Origin: Perkinsela sp. pyNocScin1
Taxonomy: Eukaryota > Euglenozoa > Kinetoplastea > Prokinetoplastida > Perkinselidae
NCBI GenBank assembly: GCA_964019655.1
Contig: CAXHTR010000004.1
Location: forward strand, 124,001-188,000
Reading direction: 5' to 3'
DNA length: 64,000 nucleotides
Each line of letters starts with the position of its first letter. Position 1 is the stretch's first letter. Shown here piece by piece: positions 39,577-49,471 of this stretch. The position numbers and the translations under genes are program-made. Under the pieces are notes generated by a model. The model was not told the origin of the DNA and made no database searches. It saw only the letters and a program-made list of their open reading frames with translations.

Positions 39577-40290
39577 CTAGTCTTTCTCTCTCTGCTCCAC
39601 ACCAATGATGCGCAGTTTCCATGTTTCATGAATAGATCGGAAGTTCCCATGACGCTGTGCTGGGAGCGGAACGAGCGTGCCGATCGATTGCCTTTCCCCG
39701 CCAAGATGCACAAACTTGAGGCTGAGGGGTAGGTGCTGGCAGTGTACGCGCTTTTGCCTTATATTGTTATCGCTGAGGTTCAGGTAGTTGAGTCGCGGAG
39801 GAAGATCAACCAAGTGAAAAGGGCCGCAAACTTCGTTATCTCGGAGACTAAAGTGCTGGAGGCACGCTGGGAGCTGCTGCAAATTTAGTGCTCCAAATAT
39901 CCGATTCCCATCAAAGTCGGCGCGAATGAGATCCCTTGGGAGCGCTCGGGCTTCGATGCTAAAGCGCTGGTCGCATTTTGTTATGATGATTGAATGCACT
40001 GTGTTTGGCAGAAACTCGATGGCAAAATGGCCAACAGCCCTATCTCTGTACTCGACGCCGATGACCTTATTCACTTTTGCTCCATCGACTCGATACCCAT
40101 CGCACTGCACCCCTTCCCAGTGCCCGCACACATCTAGGGAAAGATTCCCTTGGGGGCACAGTTCCGCCATGAAAAGGCCGCTCGTGTTTTGGACGAAATG
40201 TTCCATGAGGACCTGCTGGTAGGCCTTGTAAAGATCTGCTTTATTGGCTTTGTAATCTGTGCACTGGAAGATGAAAAGTTGTGTGAGCAT
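39577..40290 (-). CDS. Short LRR protein, type IV
   Basis: A 237-aa protein. I use ATG 40290 (MLTQLFIFQCTDYKANKADL), which matches type IV leaders; the frame is open further upstream to 40389. The body reads AYQQVLMEHFVQNTSG, VCGHWEGVQCDGYRVDGAKV, FAIEFLPNTVHSIIITKC, ALPRDLIRADFDGNRIFGAL, then three clear LRRs (NEVCG, NNIRQ). It ends with the basic SIHETWKLRIIGVEQREKD. Secreted by inference. Confidence 0.82.
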   Translation of the reverse strand: MLTQLFIFQCTDYKANKADLYKAYQQVLMEHFVQNTSGLFMAELCPQGNLSLDVCGHWEGVQCDGYRVDGAKVNKVIGVEYRDRAVGHFAIEFLPNTVHSIIITKCDQRFSIEARALPRDLIRADFDGNRIFGALNLQQLPACLQHFSLRDNEVCGPFHLVDLPPRLNYLNLSDNNIRQKRVHCQHLPLSLKFVHLGGERQSIGTLVPLPAQRHGNFRSIHETWKLRIIGVEQREKD

Positions 40291-40880
40291 TTGACAGAGA
40301 TTAGAACTGAAATTCTTATGAGAGGGGAAAGAGTAGAACCTAATGACCTTAAGCCAAATTGATACAAGCGATTTATCTTCTCGTCTCAATGCACTTTGAA
40401 TCGAACAATTTGCATTGTCTTAACTTGAAAATTGATCATGAAACTCGACCAGGTGTGCTATTCGGATGAAGCCCAGTCTAGGCGAGAACTCTGTAAATCT
40501 TCTTACTCCGTTTTCTCATTTTTCTTTTCATAAATATACGCATCTTTGCAAGAGATTGTGGGATGACTCTCTCAAAGGTCCTGCGCCAGTAAACTTTGGA
40601 ATCGACAATAAATATGGTTTGTTCGCTACTGTTTTCTAGTCCGACTTCCAGTTGAACTTATCATGTGCCTCACCTTCGCACTAAACTGGCATGAAAGGCG
40701 TATAATTTCTTTTTTTCTTCCGCAGAGTCAGCATTCATACTTTTTGAAAAATTGAAACGAACATACACACAGAATGAAAACCAATAGACAACCCCATCCA
40801 AGCACTATCTTCGCAACACACCTTTCCTCCTATCTGTTTTCTTTTCGCAATATTTTTTTCTCTTCTTCGCTTTTCTAATT
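40291..40880. other. Spacer, nothing recognised
   Basis: AT-rich, with pyrimidine-rich plus strand near 40820-40870. No gene is supported. Confidence 0.25.
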
Positions 40881-40894
40881 CCCCCCCCCCCCCC
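40881..40894. repeat. C14 homopolymer touching a stop codon
   Basis: Fourteen C on the plus strand, so fourteen G in the transcript immediately after the TGA of the minus-strand LRR gene. Confidence 0.9.
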
Positions 40895-41950
40895 TCAGCC
40901 ACCTTCGTGCTCCATATAGAGAAACTCGTTCCCGCGTGGATGCCTCTGACCGTGCTCATCGACGACGCCGACCACCCCGTTTGCCGCGATGCACACGCCC
41001 CACTGCATGTCGCTGTGGACGACGCCGAAGCCGCTGAATTTGTTCGCCTTGGCGTCGATGATGACGCCCTCGGGCAGCGGGCGCAGAATTTGAAAAGTCC
41101 CCGTGAGCGCATTATCCGAGATATTGACGACGTCGATAGATATCGGCAGACTGTCGAAGTGGACTTCGCCGCTGAAGCAGTTGCCGTTCAAGTACAGAAA
41201 CTTGAGGTCCGCTGGGAGCTTTTCCAGGTGAACGCTCCCCGAGAGCTGATTGTCGTTCATCGAGAGCTCATCGAGCGCAGGTGGTAGACTTTCGAGATTG
41301 ACACTCCCCGAGAAATTATTGTCGGAAAGGTCGAGAAATTTGAGATCCTCTGGCAAATTCTCGAGGCCGAGACTGCCCTGCAGGCGGTTCTTGTGCACGC
41401 TGAGCCACTTGAGCGTCGCTGGAAGATTATTCAGGGATATTTCTCCTGAAAATTTGTTCTTGTAGAGAAGGAGCTCAACGAGATCCGATGGAAGGCTCTC
41501 CAGGCACAGACTGCCGTCAAAAAGGTTCACGCCCAGGTGGAGCTCTTTCATACCCTCAGGAAGCGATTCCATATCGCAACTGCCCGAAAAATTGTTGTTG
41601 GACAGGTTGAGCGTCTCTATTTCCCTTGGAAGAGCATCTGTCTCGAGAGAACCCTCAGCGGCACACCACGTCGCGCGGAATGTTTTCGTTTGCAGCGGGA
41701 TATAGCGCAGGGCGAGTGACCCGCCGTGCGTGCCGAGGTCGACGACTTTGACAAACTTTTTCTCGTCGCACTGGACGCCGCGCCACTCGCAGACGTCGAA
41801 AAAGTCGCCTTGGCGGTCGTGATACTGCGTCTGCGACGTTGGGCTCGTGTCTTGGATGAGGAGCTCCATCATCTGCTGGTCGCTGGCGCAGTGGACATCG
41901 AAGCGGCCGAAGGCATGGTCGAGTGTGCTCACGTGGATCGGTAGAAGCAT
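40895..41950 (-). CDS. LRR protein, type I
   Basis: A 351-aa protein from ATG 41950 (MLLPIHVSTLDHAFGRFDVH); the in-frame GTG upstream is not needed. The cap reads ASDQQMMELLIQDTSPTS, then VCEWRGVQCDEKKFVKVVDL with both cysteines, and GSLALRYIPLQTKTFRATWC. About nine LRRs follow with strong NNFSG, NKFSG and NQLSG cores. The tail is GVVDEHGQRHPRGNEFLY, an HPWEE variant. Its GC-rich coding sequence contrasts with the spacers. The stop is followed at once by a G14 run. Confidence 0.88.
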   Translation of the reverse strand: MLLPIHVSTLDHAFGRFDVHCASDQQMMELLIQDTSPTSQTQYHDRQGDFFDVCEWRGVQCDEKKFVKVVDLGTHGGSLALRYIPLQTKTFRATWCAAEGSLETDALPREIETLNLSNNNFSGSCDMESLPEGMKELHLGVNLFDGSLCLESLPSDLVELLLYKNKFSGEISLNNLPATLKWLSVHKNRLQGSLGLENLPEDLKFLDLSDNNFSGSVNLESLPPALDELSMNDNQLSGSVHLEKLPADLKFLYLNGNCFSGEVHFDSLPISIDVVNISDNALTGTFQILRPLPEGVIIDAKANKFSGFGVVHSDMQWGVCIAANGVVGVVDEHGQRHPRGNEFLYMEHEGG

Positions 41951-42038
41951 CTGCACGGGTAGAAGGGTAAAAGATAGTTGAAGATTTAAGAGGAAAGTTA
42001 ATCATGCAAAGAACGCGCTTGATTGCATAAGCCTATTA

Positions 42039-42404
42039 CTAATAATACTGTACGTACCGCGACAAAAACGAGAACGTCTTCGGAGACGAAATTTCTTTCT
42101 CAATTTGCTCTGGAGGCGTCTGCGGTGCGTCACTTGGCTCGTCAGCTTCATCGGGGCCATTCTCCTCTTCATCTTGCAGGAGGATATGGAGCAAGTACTT
42201 GCGAAGATCGCCTGCGCTTGGGGTGCGAAGATTGGGACTGTTTTTATTAAAGTAGCCAGGAACTTCCGCAAGAGTCAGCCCCTTTGCTAATGCGGAATGA
42301 ATTTCTTGGCGGACAGGTGTGTCGTGGAAAATCCACGAAGAGGCGTGCATTGCTTTCGCTGGGCGCGCTCTTTCCATTTCGTTTTGTTGTCTTATCTCGG
42401 GCAT
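42039..42404 (-). CDS. Small family C protein, unknown function
   Basis: A 121-aa protein without signal peptide or membrane helix. It reads AMHASSWIFHDTPVRQEIHS, VPGYFNKNSPNLRTPSAGDL, LHILLQDEEENGPDEADEPS and PPEQIEKEISSPKTFSFLS. The minus gene at 58.97-59.30 kb shares IHE/FHD, PNLRMPSASDV, ILLYQEE and PPEQLKL, so the family is real. Two relics of the same N-terminus lie upstream at 42.7 and 44.2 kb. The middle is helical and the tail acidic and Pro-rich. I do not recognise it; it may be specific to this lineage. Confidence 0.65.
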   Translation of the reverse strand: MPEIRQQNEMERARPAKAMHASSWIFHDTPVRQEIHSALAKGLTLAEVPGYFNKNSPNLRTPSAGDLRKYLLHILLQDEEENGPDEADEPSDAPQTPPEQIEKEISSPKTFSFLSRYVQYY

Positions 42405-42685
42405 CTTAGGATAACGCTTTGAATTTCATGAAAATACTGATGATAAAAAGATAAAAGTTACTCTCTCACTACTGAAATTGTACACTTTCTTGCTGCTTAC
42501 CAGTTCGTCAATTCTCTGTCTTCATTGGGTTAGCAGAATCAAAAGAATGTCGGACCATGCGATGTCCAATTACATTAAGTTTGAGAGAACCTACCAGTAG
42601 GCATTACACAGTCGAGCCAAAATGCGCTTATACGTATCTCGAAATCATCTGATTTTGTAAGCCTTTAAAATGAAACTTTGAATGG
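42405..42685. other. Spacer, duplicated in part at 43.8 kb
   Basis: gagagaacctaccagtaggc (about 42580) recurs as a diverged copy near 43850, part of the local tandem duplication. Confidence 0.35.
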
Positions 42686-42689
42686 CATG

Positions 42690-42760
42690 GCGGACAGGTT
42701 TGTCATAAATTATCTACGTTCAGCTACACATTGAAGCCATAAACCCCCTGTGACATTTAA
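42690..42760 (-). pseudogene. Relic of family C N-terminus
   Basis: The minus strand reads FMASMCS, stop, T, stop, IIYDKPVRHAI, matching AMHASSWIFHDTPVRQEIHS of the intact gene. No downstream part survives. Confidence 0.5.
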
Positions 42761-43248
42761 ACACGCATTGTAGAAAAAAATAATTCATAAGTTTTGATAA
42801 GAATAAAATACTCCTAGGCATCACTACACATCGTGCTCTTGCACATCGAACCCATCGCTCGTATTTGTGAGAAAATGGAAAAAAGTTTCACAGACTGCTG
42901 CTTTTACTCTTCATACAGATCATCAATGCAGTCTTATTCTGAAGATCAGCTGATCAATTTGAGACATAAAGCACAATAACGAATCGACTTCTTTTGATCA
43001 CTGCATTATTTTGACGCTTACTCGATATGAATCGGGAGAGTTGATGAAGACTTGATCTACTCAGTCAAAGATTGAAACCTCCAAGGCTTTTTCAAATGGC
43101 ATTCACTACAGTTAAAATTATCGGAAAAAAGAAAGTGAAGTGCACTTTATAGAGGATTGCGCATATTTTCATGCGCTCAGACATTCAATGTGGTCACTTT
43201 TCAAATTGTTAAAGGTTACAAAGTTACAGGTTAGAGCCATCGCTGGCT

Positions 43249-43737
43249 TCAGAAACAGAGAATAGTGGAGCTCTCTTCGTTTTCTGATTGATAGCCTGCT
43301 GGCTCGGGAGTGCCATAGACTTCCGGAAGAACGCCCTCGCGTCGTTGAGGTACGACAGGCATGGCTACATACCTGCGAAAGTTAGCGATCTGCACGCAGC
43401 ACGGGATGTACCCGAACCTCGCTTCCTTGATTCGGGTGTGAATCCCCTTGTCGCATTCGCCTTCGGCGAGCAGGCGCCTCACGAAGACGTCGAGCAGCGG
43501 GTCCTGTCTGATTTTGAAGCCCAGCTGCGCCCTCAGTCGCTCATCCGCTAAGATTTGCGCGGAGTGAGCTTCATAGGACCCCTCGATCGAGTTCGCTCTC
43601 AACTCGTACTCGATCTGGTGAGAGTTCAACCTCGAATCTGTGAACGTGGCAAGACCCTCTGCGTTATACTCCCCATCCTCAATGGATTGGGCAAGCACGA
43701 CGCGGTCTTCCCACGTGACTGCTGAAACTCTGCCCAT
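43249..43737 (-). CDS. Small family D protein, unknown function
   Basis: A 162-aa, largely helical, soluble protein. It reads MGRVSAVTWEDRVVLAQSIE at the start, then ILADERLRAQLGFKIRQDPL and DVFVRRLLAEGECDKGIHTR in the middle, and an acidic tail ENEESSTILCF. It aligns with the neighbouring gene at 44.68-45.23 kb (xPxxxxFVxxLLxEGxxxxxI, then RRYV or RRFV) and with a third, broken copy at 45.4-45.7 kb. The helical pairs could be helix-turn-helix units, but no residue pattern proves it. Confidence 0.65.
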   Translation of the reverse strand: MGRVSAVTWEDRVVLAQSIEDGEYNAEGLATFTDSRLNSHQIEYELRANSIEGSYEAHSAQILADERLRAQLGFKIRQDPLLDVFVRRLLAEGECDKGIHTRIKEARFGYIPCCVQIANFRRYVAMPVVPQRREGVLPEVYGTPEPAGYQSENEESSTILCF

Positions 43738-44130
43738 TGCTTAAATAACTCAAAAATGACTGATAACATACAGCGGAAAAAGACAAAAGATTCGATTAAA
43801 CGTACACTGAAATGTATGCCCTCCAAATCGTCATGATATCAAATTTTTGAGAGCCTACGAGCAGGAATTACATATTCGATCTGAAAGAAGCTATCGGCTT
43901 CTCGAAATATCTGGAGAACAATGCAGATCGGAATTTGCATCGTCCGCGTACAAGCTCTTCAACATAATTTTATCCTGAGCGCGATGGTGCTTTATGCTAT
44001 CAAAGACAACAAGAATTACCTCTACGATTCCTACCGCTTCCCTACGCTTCTTCGTCATCATCTGTACACACGCTCTATCAAGGCTTCATTTTTTCAAATT
44101 ATTTGAGAAGCGGCGCATTTCTTCAATTTC
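43738..44130. other. Spacer, nothing recognised
   Basis: AT-rich part of the tandem duplication. No gene is supported. Confidence 0.25.
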
Positions 44131-44137
44131 TGAGATG

Positions 44138-44215
44138 AGATGTGAACTTCTTAGTGGACAGGTGCATCATGAAATATTCACGAAGAGCCGAGCATTGAAT
44201 CCATAAATCCCTTGT
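44138..44215 (-). pseudogene. Relic of family C N-terminus
   Basis: The minus strand reads MDSMLGSS, stop, IFHDAPVH, stop, EVHIS, matching the intact family C sequence ASSWIFHDTPVRQEIHS. Two stops and no further homology. Confidence 0.6.
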
Positions 44216-44682
44216 CAGCTTGAGTTTTTCTTTTGACATTCGAAAACGGATTGAAGCGAAAAATAATTCATGAGTTTTGATAAGAATAAAATACTCCCAG
44301 GCATCACTGCACATCGTGCTCTTGTACATCGAAGCTATCGTTTCCATTTCTGAGAGAATAAGAAAGAGAATGGGAAAAGAGTCTCACAGACTGCTGCTTT
44401 TCTTCTTCAAACAGATCATCGGTGCAGCCTTATTCTGGAGAGCAACTGATCAATTTGAGACATAACGCACAATTGCGAATCGAAAACTTCTGATCATGGC
44501 ATGATTTTGATGCTTACAGATCGAAATTGAAATCCCTCTCGCTATTCTATTCCAGTAAAAATGAGTGGTATGAAGAAAGTTTAGTAGTAGAGCTGAAGTA
44601 GAAGTTAGTAGAAGTAGTAGAAAGTTACTACTCACATGGTTAAAGGTTACACAAGTTACGTTACGAAGGCCATCGCTCGTAT

Positions 44683-45234
44683 CTAGAACTCTAGAATACA
44701 GCGGCTTTCATCACTTTCTTCTGTGTGGTCTGCCGACTCGGAAGGGTAATGGACTTCCGAAACCATGCCTTCGCCCTCATGTTCTGGGCGGGCCTCCGGT
44801 TCCAGAGGTTCAATATCTTGGGCCTCCGCAGGTTGTGCGACTTGGAAGCCGTGCTTCTCCACGAACCTCCGATACTTTTCGACTGTTCGGTTCGAGTGAT
44901 TGCACACGTTATCGTTCAACGACAACCGCAATTCGATCTGATAATTAGTCTTACCCTCGCGGAGCAACGCATCCACGAATTCCTTCGTCGCGGGCTCGTG
45001 CATAATCTCACTGCCCGGGGGGTGAATGCGATCGTAAATTTCCTGGGTGCTCGCAGCGGTGTAAGGCTGCCCAGGATGCACATTCTTCAGCTCGCACCTG
45101 GCTTGCTCTCTGCTGAGACCCGTCCTGCGCCGAATCGCTGCGATGGGCCTTTTCCCGTGGGTATTCTCCGCCACGCAGGCCTCGATTATCACTCGCTGCG
45201 CATAAGTTACTCGAATGTGCATGCCGCTTACCAT
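44683..45234 (-). CDS. Small family D protein, unknown function
   Basis: A 183-aa soluble protein. An N-terminal region, RVTYAQRVIIEACVAENTHG then RPIAAIRRRTGLSREQARCE, looks like a helix-turn-helix (homeodomain-like/resolvase-like spacing, by eye). A second helical part, TKEFVDALLREGKTNYQIEL and NRTVEKYRRFVEKHGF, aligns with the gene at 43.2 kb. The acidic C-terminus ends EESDESRCILEF, parallel to SSTILCF in its paralogue. DNA binding is a guess from these features. GC is higher than in the flanks. Confidence 0.68.
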   Translation of the reverse strand: MVSGMHIRVTYAQRVIIEACVAENTHGKRPIAAIRRRTGLSREQARCELKNVHPGQPYTAASTQEIYDRIHPPGSEIMHEPATKEFVDALLREGKTNYQIELRLSLNDNVCNHSNRTVEKYRRFVEKHGFQVAQPAEAQDIEPLEPEARPEHEGEGMVSEVHYPSESADHTEESDESRCILEF

Positions 45235-45426
45235 TGAAATGGTAAATAATTTCTAAAAAAATCAACTTTTAGCTCAAAAACATCTCAGTGCACAAAAAAT
45301 CAGATTGCAAAGATATCTGATAACTCTTCGGCTACTGAACATTCAACTTTTCTACTAGCTCTCTGGCTGCATGAATTCTTCACGTGACGAATGCGTTTAA
45401 CAAGAAAAAGCAAATAATTCAGATCG

Positions 45427-45700
45427 ATGGCCGATGACTCGGTAGGGCTATGGGCTTTCGGACAATGCCTTTGCCTGGTTGAATTAGAAAATGGCCACAA
45501 ACACGCGATCGGCTTTGATCTGCTCGCATTTCGGGAGGAACCCGAACCTCTTTTGCACAATAATTCTGCGAATTGTGCTATCTTCATTGCCTTCTCTAAT
45601 CAGGCGGCTCACGAAGGCTCCGAGCGCCGGGTCATTCCTTATTTTCGCGGCCACCTGCGCTCTCAGTCGCTCGTCTACAATCTACAATTTTTGACATTCA
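45427..45700 (-). pseudogene. Broken family D copy
   Basis: The minus strand reads DERLRAQVAAKIRNDPALGA, FVSRLIREGNEDSTIRRIIV and KRFGFLPKCEQIKADRVFVA before a stop, closely following the gene at 43.2 kb. After the stop another frame continues (ALSESP-PYRVIGH) like the EVYGTPEPAGYQ region. The N-terminus is lost. It is the third D copy in the tandem. Confidence 0.65.
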
Positions 45701-45822
45701 GATCTTATAAAAGACGGCGCACAAAAAAAATTCTTGCTTTCCATAGAAATCTGATTGTTTACTCACTGCTTATAAATAAATGTATTATTCTATCAATGTC
45801 TGTTACATAGCCCTTCTCCCCC

Positions 45823-46818
45823 TCAATCAAAAGGCGAGCGAAGTATTCGATCTTCATGCGGGTGCACCGTCCCATTTTCATCCACAACGCGCTCTACCTG
45901 GTTTCTCTCGAGCACGATGCTTTGTTCGATTCCATTGAAACGGGTAGGCACCACAGCCACCCCTGAAAAATTGTTGTGCCCCGCGTTGATACATTCGAGT
46001 GATGCTGGTGGGCTCTTCAAAATGAAATCCCCTGAAAGTGCGTTCTTGCCGATGAAAATGGACTGCATCTCTGGCGGTAGCTCTTCAAAAGAAACCTCGC
46101 CTCGAAAGTCGTTCTCCTCAAAAGATAACTTTTTCATTCGCTTTGGCATTTGGCCGAATGAGAGAGTTCCGTAAAGCTGATTCATCGAGAGGAAGAGGCT
46201 CTGCATACCTTTCGGTAGACTATTGAGCTCTATCTCCCCCACAAACATATTTTCAGAAAGATCAAGGTCTATCAGATCAGATGGAAGGCAATTGAGCGCT
46301 AAACTCCCACCAAGGCGATTGTTGTTTGCTTTGAGGACCTGTAATGTCTCTGGGAGTGCTGTCAAGTTGCACTCCCCAGTAAATTCGTTCCCTGCAATAT
46401 CAAACTCAATGAGATTGCACGGAAGCTGCGCAAAGTTTATTGTCCCGTAAAGCTTGTTGTTAACAAGGATGAGTGAGCGCAGCTTTGGCGGCAGTGTGGC
46501 CACCTCGAGCGTCCCGGGTATCGTTTGGAGCCGAATTTCGACGTAACTGGCGCTCGGCGGAACATAGCGGAAATTCACAGACCCCTCGATAGAGACAAAA
46601 AAGTTAAACTGAATCAGTATGACAAATTCGTCGTCTTCCGAGCAGCTGACGCCGTTCCAGCTGCAAACATTCAGAAAATCACCATTCGCATCAAGAAACT
46701 GTGCCTTTGCCTCAGGGGTAAGATCAGCAAACATAAGCTCGATCAGCTGCTGGTCGCTGAGCGCGTGGTGATCAAATCGACCGAGTGCATCGGCGGCGCT
46801 CAGAATCGTGAAAAGCAT
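45823..46818 (-). CDS. LRR protein, type I
   Basis: A 331-aa protein. MLFTILSAADALGRFDHHAL is leader and cap. SDQQLIELMFADLTPEAKAQ, VCSWNGVSCSEDDEFVILIQ follow with both cysteines. GSVNFRYVPPSASYVEIRLQ opens about nine LRRs (NKLYG, NEFTG, NRLGG, NDFRG, NNFSG). The tail is ERVVDENGTVHPHEDRILRS, an HPWEE variant. It is nearest in type to the gene at 40.9 kb. Secreted by inference; no anchor seen. Confidence 0.88.
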   Translation of the reverse strand: MLFTILSAADALGRFDHHALSDQQLIELMFADLTPEAKAQFLDANGDFLNVCSWNGVSCSEDDEFVILIQFNFFVSIEGSVNFRYVPPSASYVEIRLQTIPGTLEVATLPPKLRSLILVNNKLYGTINFAQLPCNLIEFDIAGNEFTGECNLTALPETLQVLKANNNRLGGSLALNCLPSDLIDLDLSENMFVGEIELNSLPKGMQSLFLSMNQLYGTLSFGQMPKRMKKLSFEENDFRGEVSFEELPPEMQSIFIGKNALSGDFILKSPPASLECINAGHNNFSGVAVVPTRFNGIEQSIVLERNQVERVVDENGTVHPHEDRILRSPFD

Positions 46819-47165
46819 TGATTGTTCGTGAAGAAGAGAGAAGGTCCTTTATATGGCAGGCTGATGCGGTAATGTGAAGGAATGAATACAAGACACGATT
46901 ATGGCCACTTTTGATAGATAGAAGTACTGCAGTGAAAAAACGCTTCTCAATTTTAATCATGTCGTGTCTCTGTAGCTCCCAGGCACTGCAGTCGTAAGTG
47001 AGCATTGGTGCTTAAATCTAACAGCGCATGGGGCGTACTTTGGTTCATGGCAGTTGAGATAGCCAAGTGCATCTTCTAAGTAGACAATAAGCAAAGCTTT
47101 TGTCGATCAAAGGCTTTGCCCAAAGGCTCAAATTCAACTTCATTCAATGGAGAAGAATTCTCTTT
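46819..47165. other. Spacer, nothing recognised
   Basis: AT-rich intergenic sequence. No feature was seen. Confidence 0.25.
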
Positions 47166-47864
47166 TCAACAGCACGAGGGCTTACCCCTCCACTGAATAT
47201 GACTGGGCGCCTTTTTTGCTCCGGAAATGGCCTGCAGCTTGCTCTTGTGCTCGGGCTCCCAGTGCACAGACACAGCGAGAAGGCCATCTGGCAGGTCCCC
47301 ATGCCAAATTTTAGAGAAGGAAAATCTGTTCATGCGCAGGTCCAGGGATTGCATCGTGCTTGGCAGCCCAACCAGAACGATAGGCCCCCCAAAGCGGTTG
47401 CAGTAGACGCAAAAGGTCACGAGTTTCGGCGGCAAGCAGGCGAAATGTATTTTTCCGGAGTAATTGTTGGACGCGAGGTTGATGTGCTCTAGACATCGAG
47501 GCAGCGCGCGAAGATTTATCTGACCATACTGGTCACACTGCCGCATGGAAATATTTTGAAGTGTCGAAGGCAATTTGGAAAGATCAAAAGTCACTTCCCA
47601 AAAATTGCGCGTCTCTATGGCTGTAACTTTCTCGTCCGCGCATCCGAGAGAAAAGTACAAGTCATCGTCCTCGAACGGGTAGGCGTTGCGCCGCTCAAAG
47701 TGGGATGGCCAATCACAGACGAATGCCCAGTCGACCCCGCCTGAAATCTTCAGCCGTACTTCTTCGGAAGGTGTTTGAAAGAACTGATGCATGAGCGTGC
47801 TCTGGTAGACATCGTCTGATGGTGGGATCGGTTCGAGGGAGAGGAAAAAGTTTCCAAAGTTCAT
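47166..47864 (-). CDS. Short LRR protein, type IV
   Basis: A 232-aa protein. MNFGNFFLSLEPIPPSDDVY has a weak leader. The type IV body follows: YQSTLMHQFFQTPSEEVRLK, FVCDWPSHFERRNAYPFEDD with only one cap Cys kept, VTFDLSKLPSTLQNISMRQC and LRALPRCLEHINLASNNYSG. Three clear LRRs and a short tail (EHKSKLQAISGAKKAPSHIQ) complete it. Its leader is the poorest of the type IV set, so secretion is less certain. Confidence 0.8.
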   Translation of the reverse strand: MNFGNFFLSLEPIPPSDDVYQSTLMHQFFQTPSEEVRLKISGGVDWAFVCDWPSHFERRNAYPFEDDDLYFSLGCADEKVTAIETRNFWEVTFDLSKLPSTLQNISMRQCDQYGQINLRALPRCLEHINLASNNYSGKIHFACLPPKLVTFCVYCNRFGGPIVLVGLPSTMQSLDLRMNRFSFSKIWHGDLPDGLLAVSVHWEPEHKSKLQAISGAKKAPSHIQWRGKPSCC

Positions 47865-48604
47865 TTCAAAGAGAGGTAAATGAGAAGTATATCTGAATTG
47901 CTTGGTGAGAGCAATGAAAGTGCCGAAATTGGAAAAATTCTACACGATCTACTGACATCGTCAAGAATCTGCCTATCATTCATAAGCTTGGGGTCCTGAC
48001 TCCTCAAGGGGGCTGCACAGACAATCCTTATTTTAGTCATGAACTCTCAGTGTTCAAGGGACCGATTTAGCAGGCTTGTAAAATTTGAATGCGGAGACTG
48101 AATGAGAAAGGCGTGGTGTTCTCATGAGGAAACTTCTGAAAATAATCGCAACAGAACCGGCTGAAGATCCATCCACACTGCCCATGCTCAAAGAGGAGTC
48201 ACAAATATCTTCTATTGAAAGCTTGGAGAATAATTGCTCAAGACTTTCATTGCCATCGACAATCCGCTCGATTTAGCTGCTTTATACACAGAAAACACTC
48301 AGATATGCGTAGATGCATAGAGCGCAAAGATAGGCTAGAGGACCCTCCAGGATCACAAATTTGCATCTTCTCTACATCGAACGCTAATTCGATCAACTAC
48401 TTCATCGCTTTCTACGCTCTTGACCTGATCACACATACACTCTATAGATAGTCACTCTATTCTGTTGTCTGCACAATTGTGCCGAAAAATTTCAATTCAA
48501 TCGCCAACGATGATAAAAATGATGAAATTTCGCTTGACTTGAAAAGTAAATAAGAATGATTCAACCCACTTATCGCATTCACTCGTGTATTACTTTCTTT
48601 CTTC
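47865..48604. other. Spacer, nothing recognised
   Basis: No gene is supported; short ORFs lack motifs. Confidence 0.25.
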
Positions 48605-49471
48605 TTATATCTGCCCATCAAATCGCTTCCCTGCGTTCGCAAACTTGCAGCTCTGTGGGAGACCTTTGAAATCTCGATCCCCATGAAGGCAGTTGTTGCA
48701 CACGTCGAGAATGCCCAGCTTCCGCGGGAGCTTCCACGTGTCAATAGTGCCCTTCAGCTTATTGTTTCGCAACACTAGCACCATCAGGCTCTCTGGCAGA
48801 CTGTCGAGGGAGACACTGCCACTCAGTTGATTTCGGCTGAGATCGAGGCTGTGGAGCTGCGGGAGCCTGTCGAGCTGAACTTCCCCGGAAAAAAAGTTCC
48901 CTGAGAGGCTGAGGTTTCTGAGCCTCGCGGGCAGCGATGTCAGGTCGAGCGACCCCTCCAGGCTGTTCGAGCTGAGATTGAGGTGTTTGAGAGTCTCAGG
49001 GAGCGCAGTAAGAATCACTGAGCCTGACAGCTTATTTCGGTTGGCCCGAAAGCTTTCCATCTCCTGTGGGCAGTGCGTAAAGTCAGGCGATCCCTCAAAG
49101 AAATTTCCGCTGACTATAAAGCGCTTCAGGCCACTTGGAAGGCCGCTGACATCGACTGTTCCCGAGAATGAAGCTGGCGAGCTGGACCGCACGATGTCAA
49201 GGACCATGAGCGAGCGCGGCAGAAAGTTGAGCTTGAGGGTTCCAAAGAGGTCAATGTCTTCCCACTCAATGGCCGAAACGCTCTGGATGGCGTCGCAGGT
49301 GACGCCGGGCCAGCTGCATACATCGAGGTACGTTCCGCTGGCGTCGAAAAATGCTTTGCGGGACTCTTCGTTGGTTTCTTCTATGAGAAGCTCCATGCAC
49401 GCCTGGCTGGGAAGGAGCGACGGATCTGCGCGAAAAACGGAAGAGTCCACTGCTATGATGAGAATTGACAT
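48605..49471 (-). CDS. LRR protein, type I-like
   Basis: A 288-aa protein. MSILIIAVDSSVFRADPSLL is a very short leader and cap. PSQACMELLIEETNEESRKA, VCSWPGVTCDAIQSVSAIEW follow with a textbook CxWxGVTC. GTLKLNFLPRSLMVLDIVRS precedes about eight LRRs (NFFEG, NKLSG, NSLEG, NFFSG, NQLSG). It lacks the HPWEE tail and ends GLPQSCKFANAGKRFDGQI. Shares size and tail type with the gene at 30.5 kb. Confidence 0.87.
   Translation of the reverse strand: MSILIIAVDSSVFRADPSLLPSQACMELLIEETNEESRKAFFDASGTYLDVCSWPGVTCDAIQSVSAIEWEDIDLFGTLKLNFLPRSLMVLDIVRSSSPASFSGTVDVSGLPSGLKRFIVSGNFFEGSPDFTHCPQEMESFRANRNKLSGSVILTALPETLKHLNLSSNSLEGSLDLTSLPARLRNLSLSGNFFSGEVQLDRLPQLHSLDLSRNQLSGSVSLDSLPESLMVLVLRNNKLKGTIDTWKLPRKLGILDVCNNCLHGDRDFKGLPQSCKFANAGKRFDGQI

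Larger units (their letters stand above)
42710..44520. repeat. Local tandem duplication, about 1.48-kb period
   Basis: The stretch at about 42782-43020 (attcataagttttgataag..., catcgtgctcttg, cagactgctgctttt, gatcaatttgagacataa) recurs with moderate divergence at about 44267-44515. The unit carries one family D gene plus one family C relic, giving two D genes (43.2 and 44.7 kb) in tandem. Confidence 0.7.
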
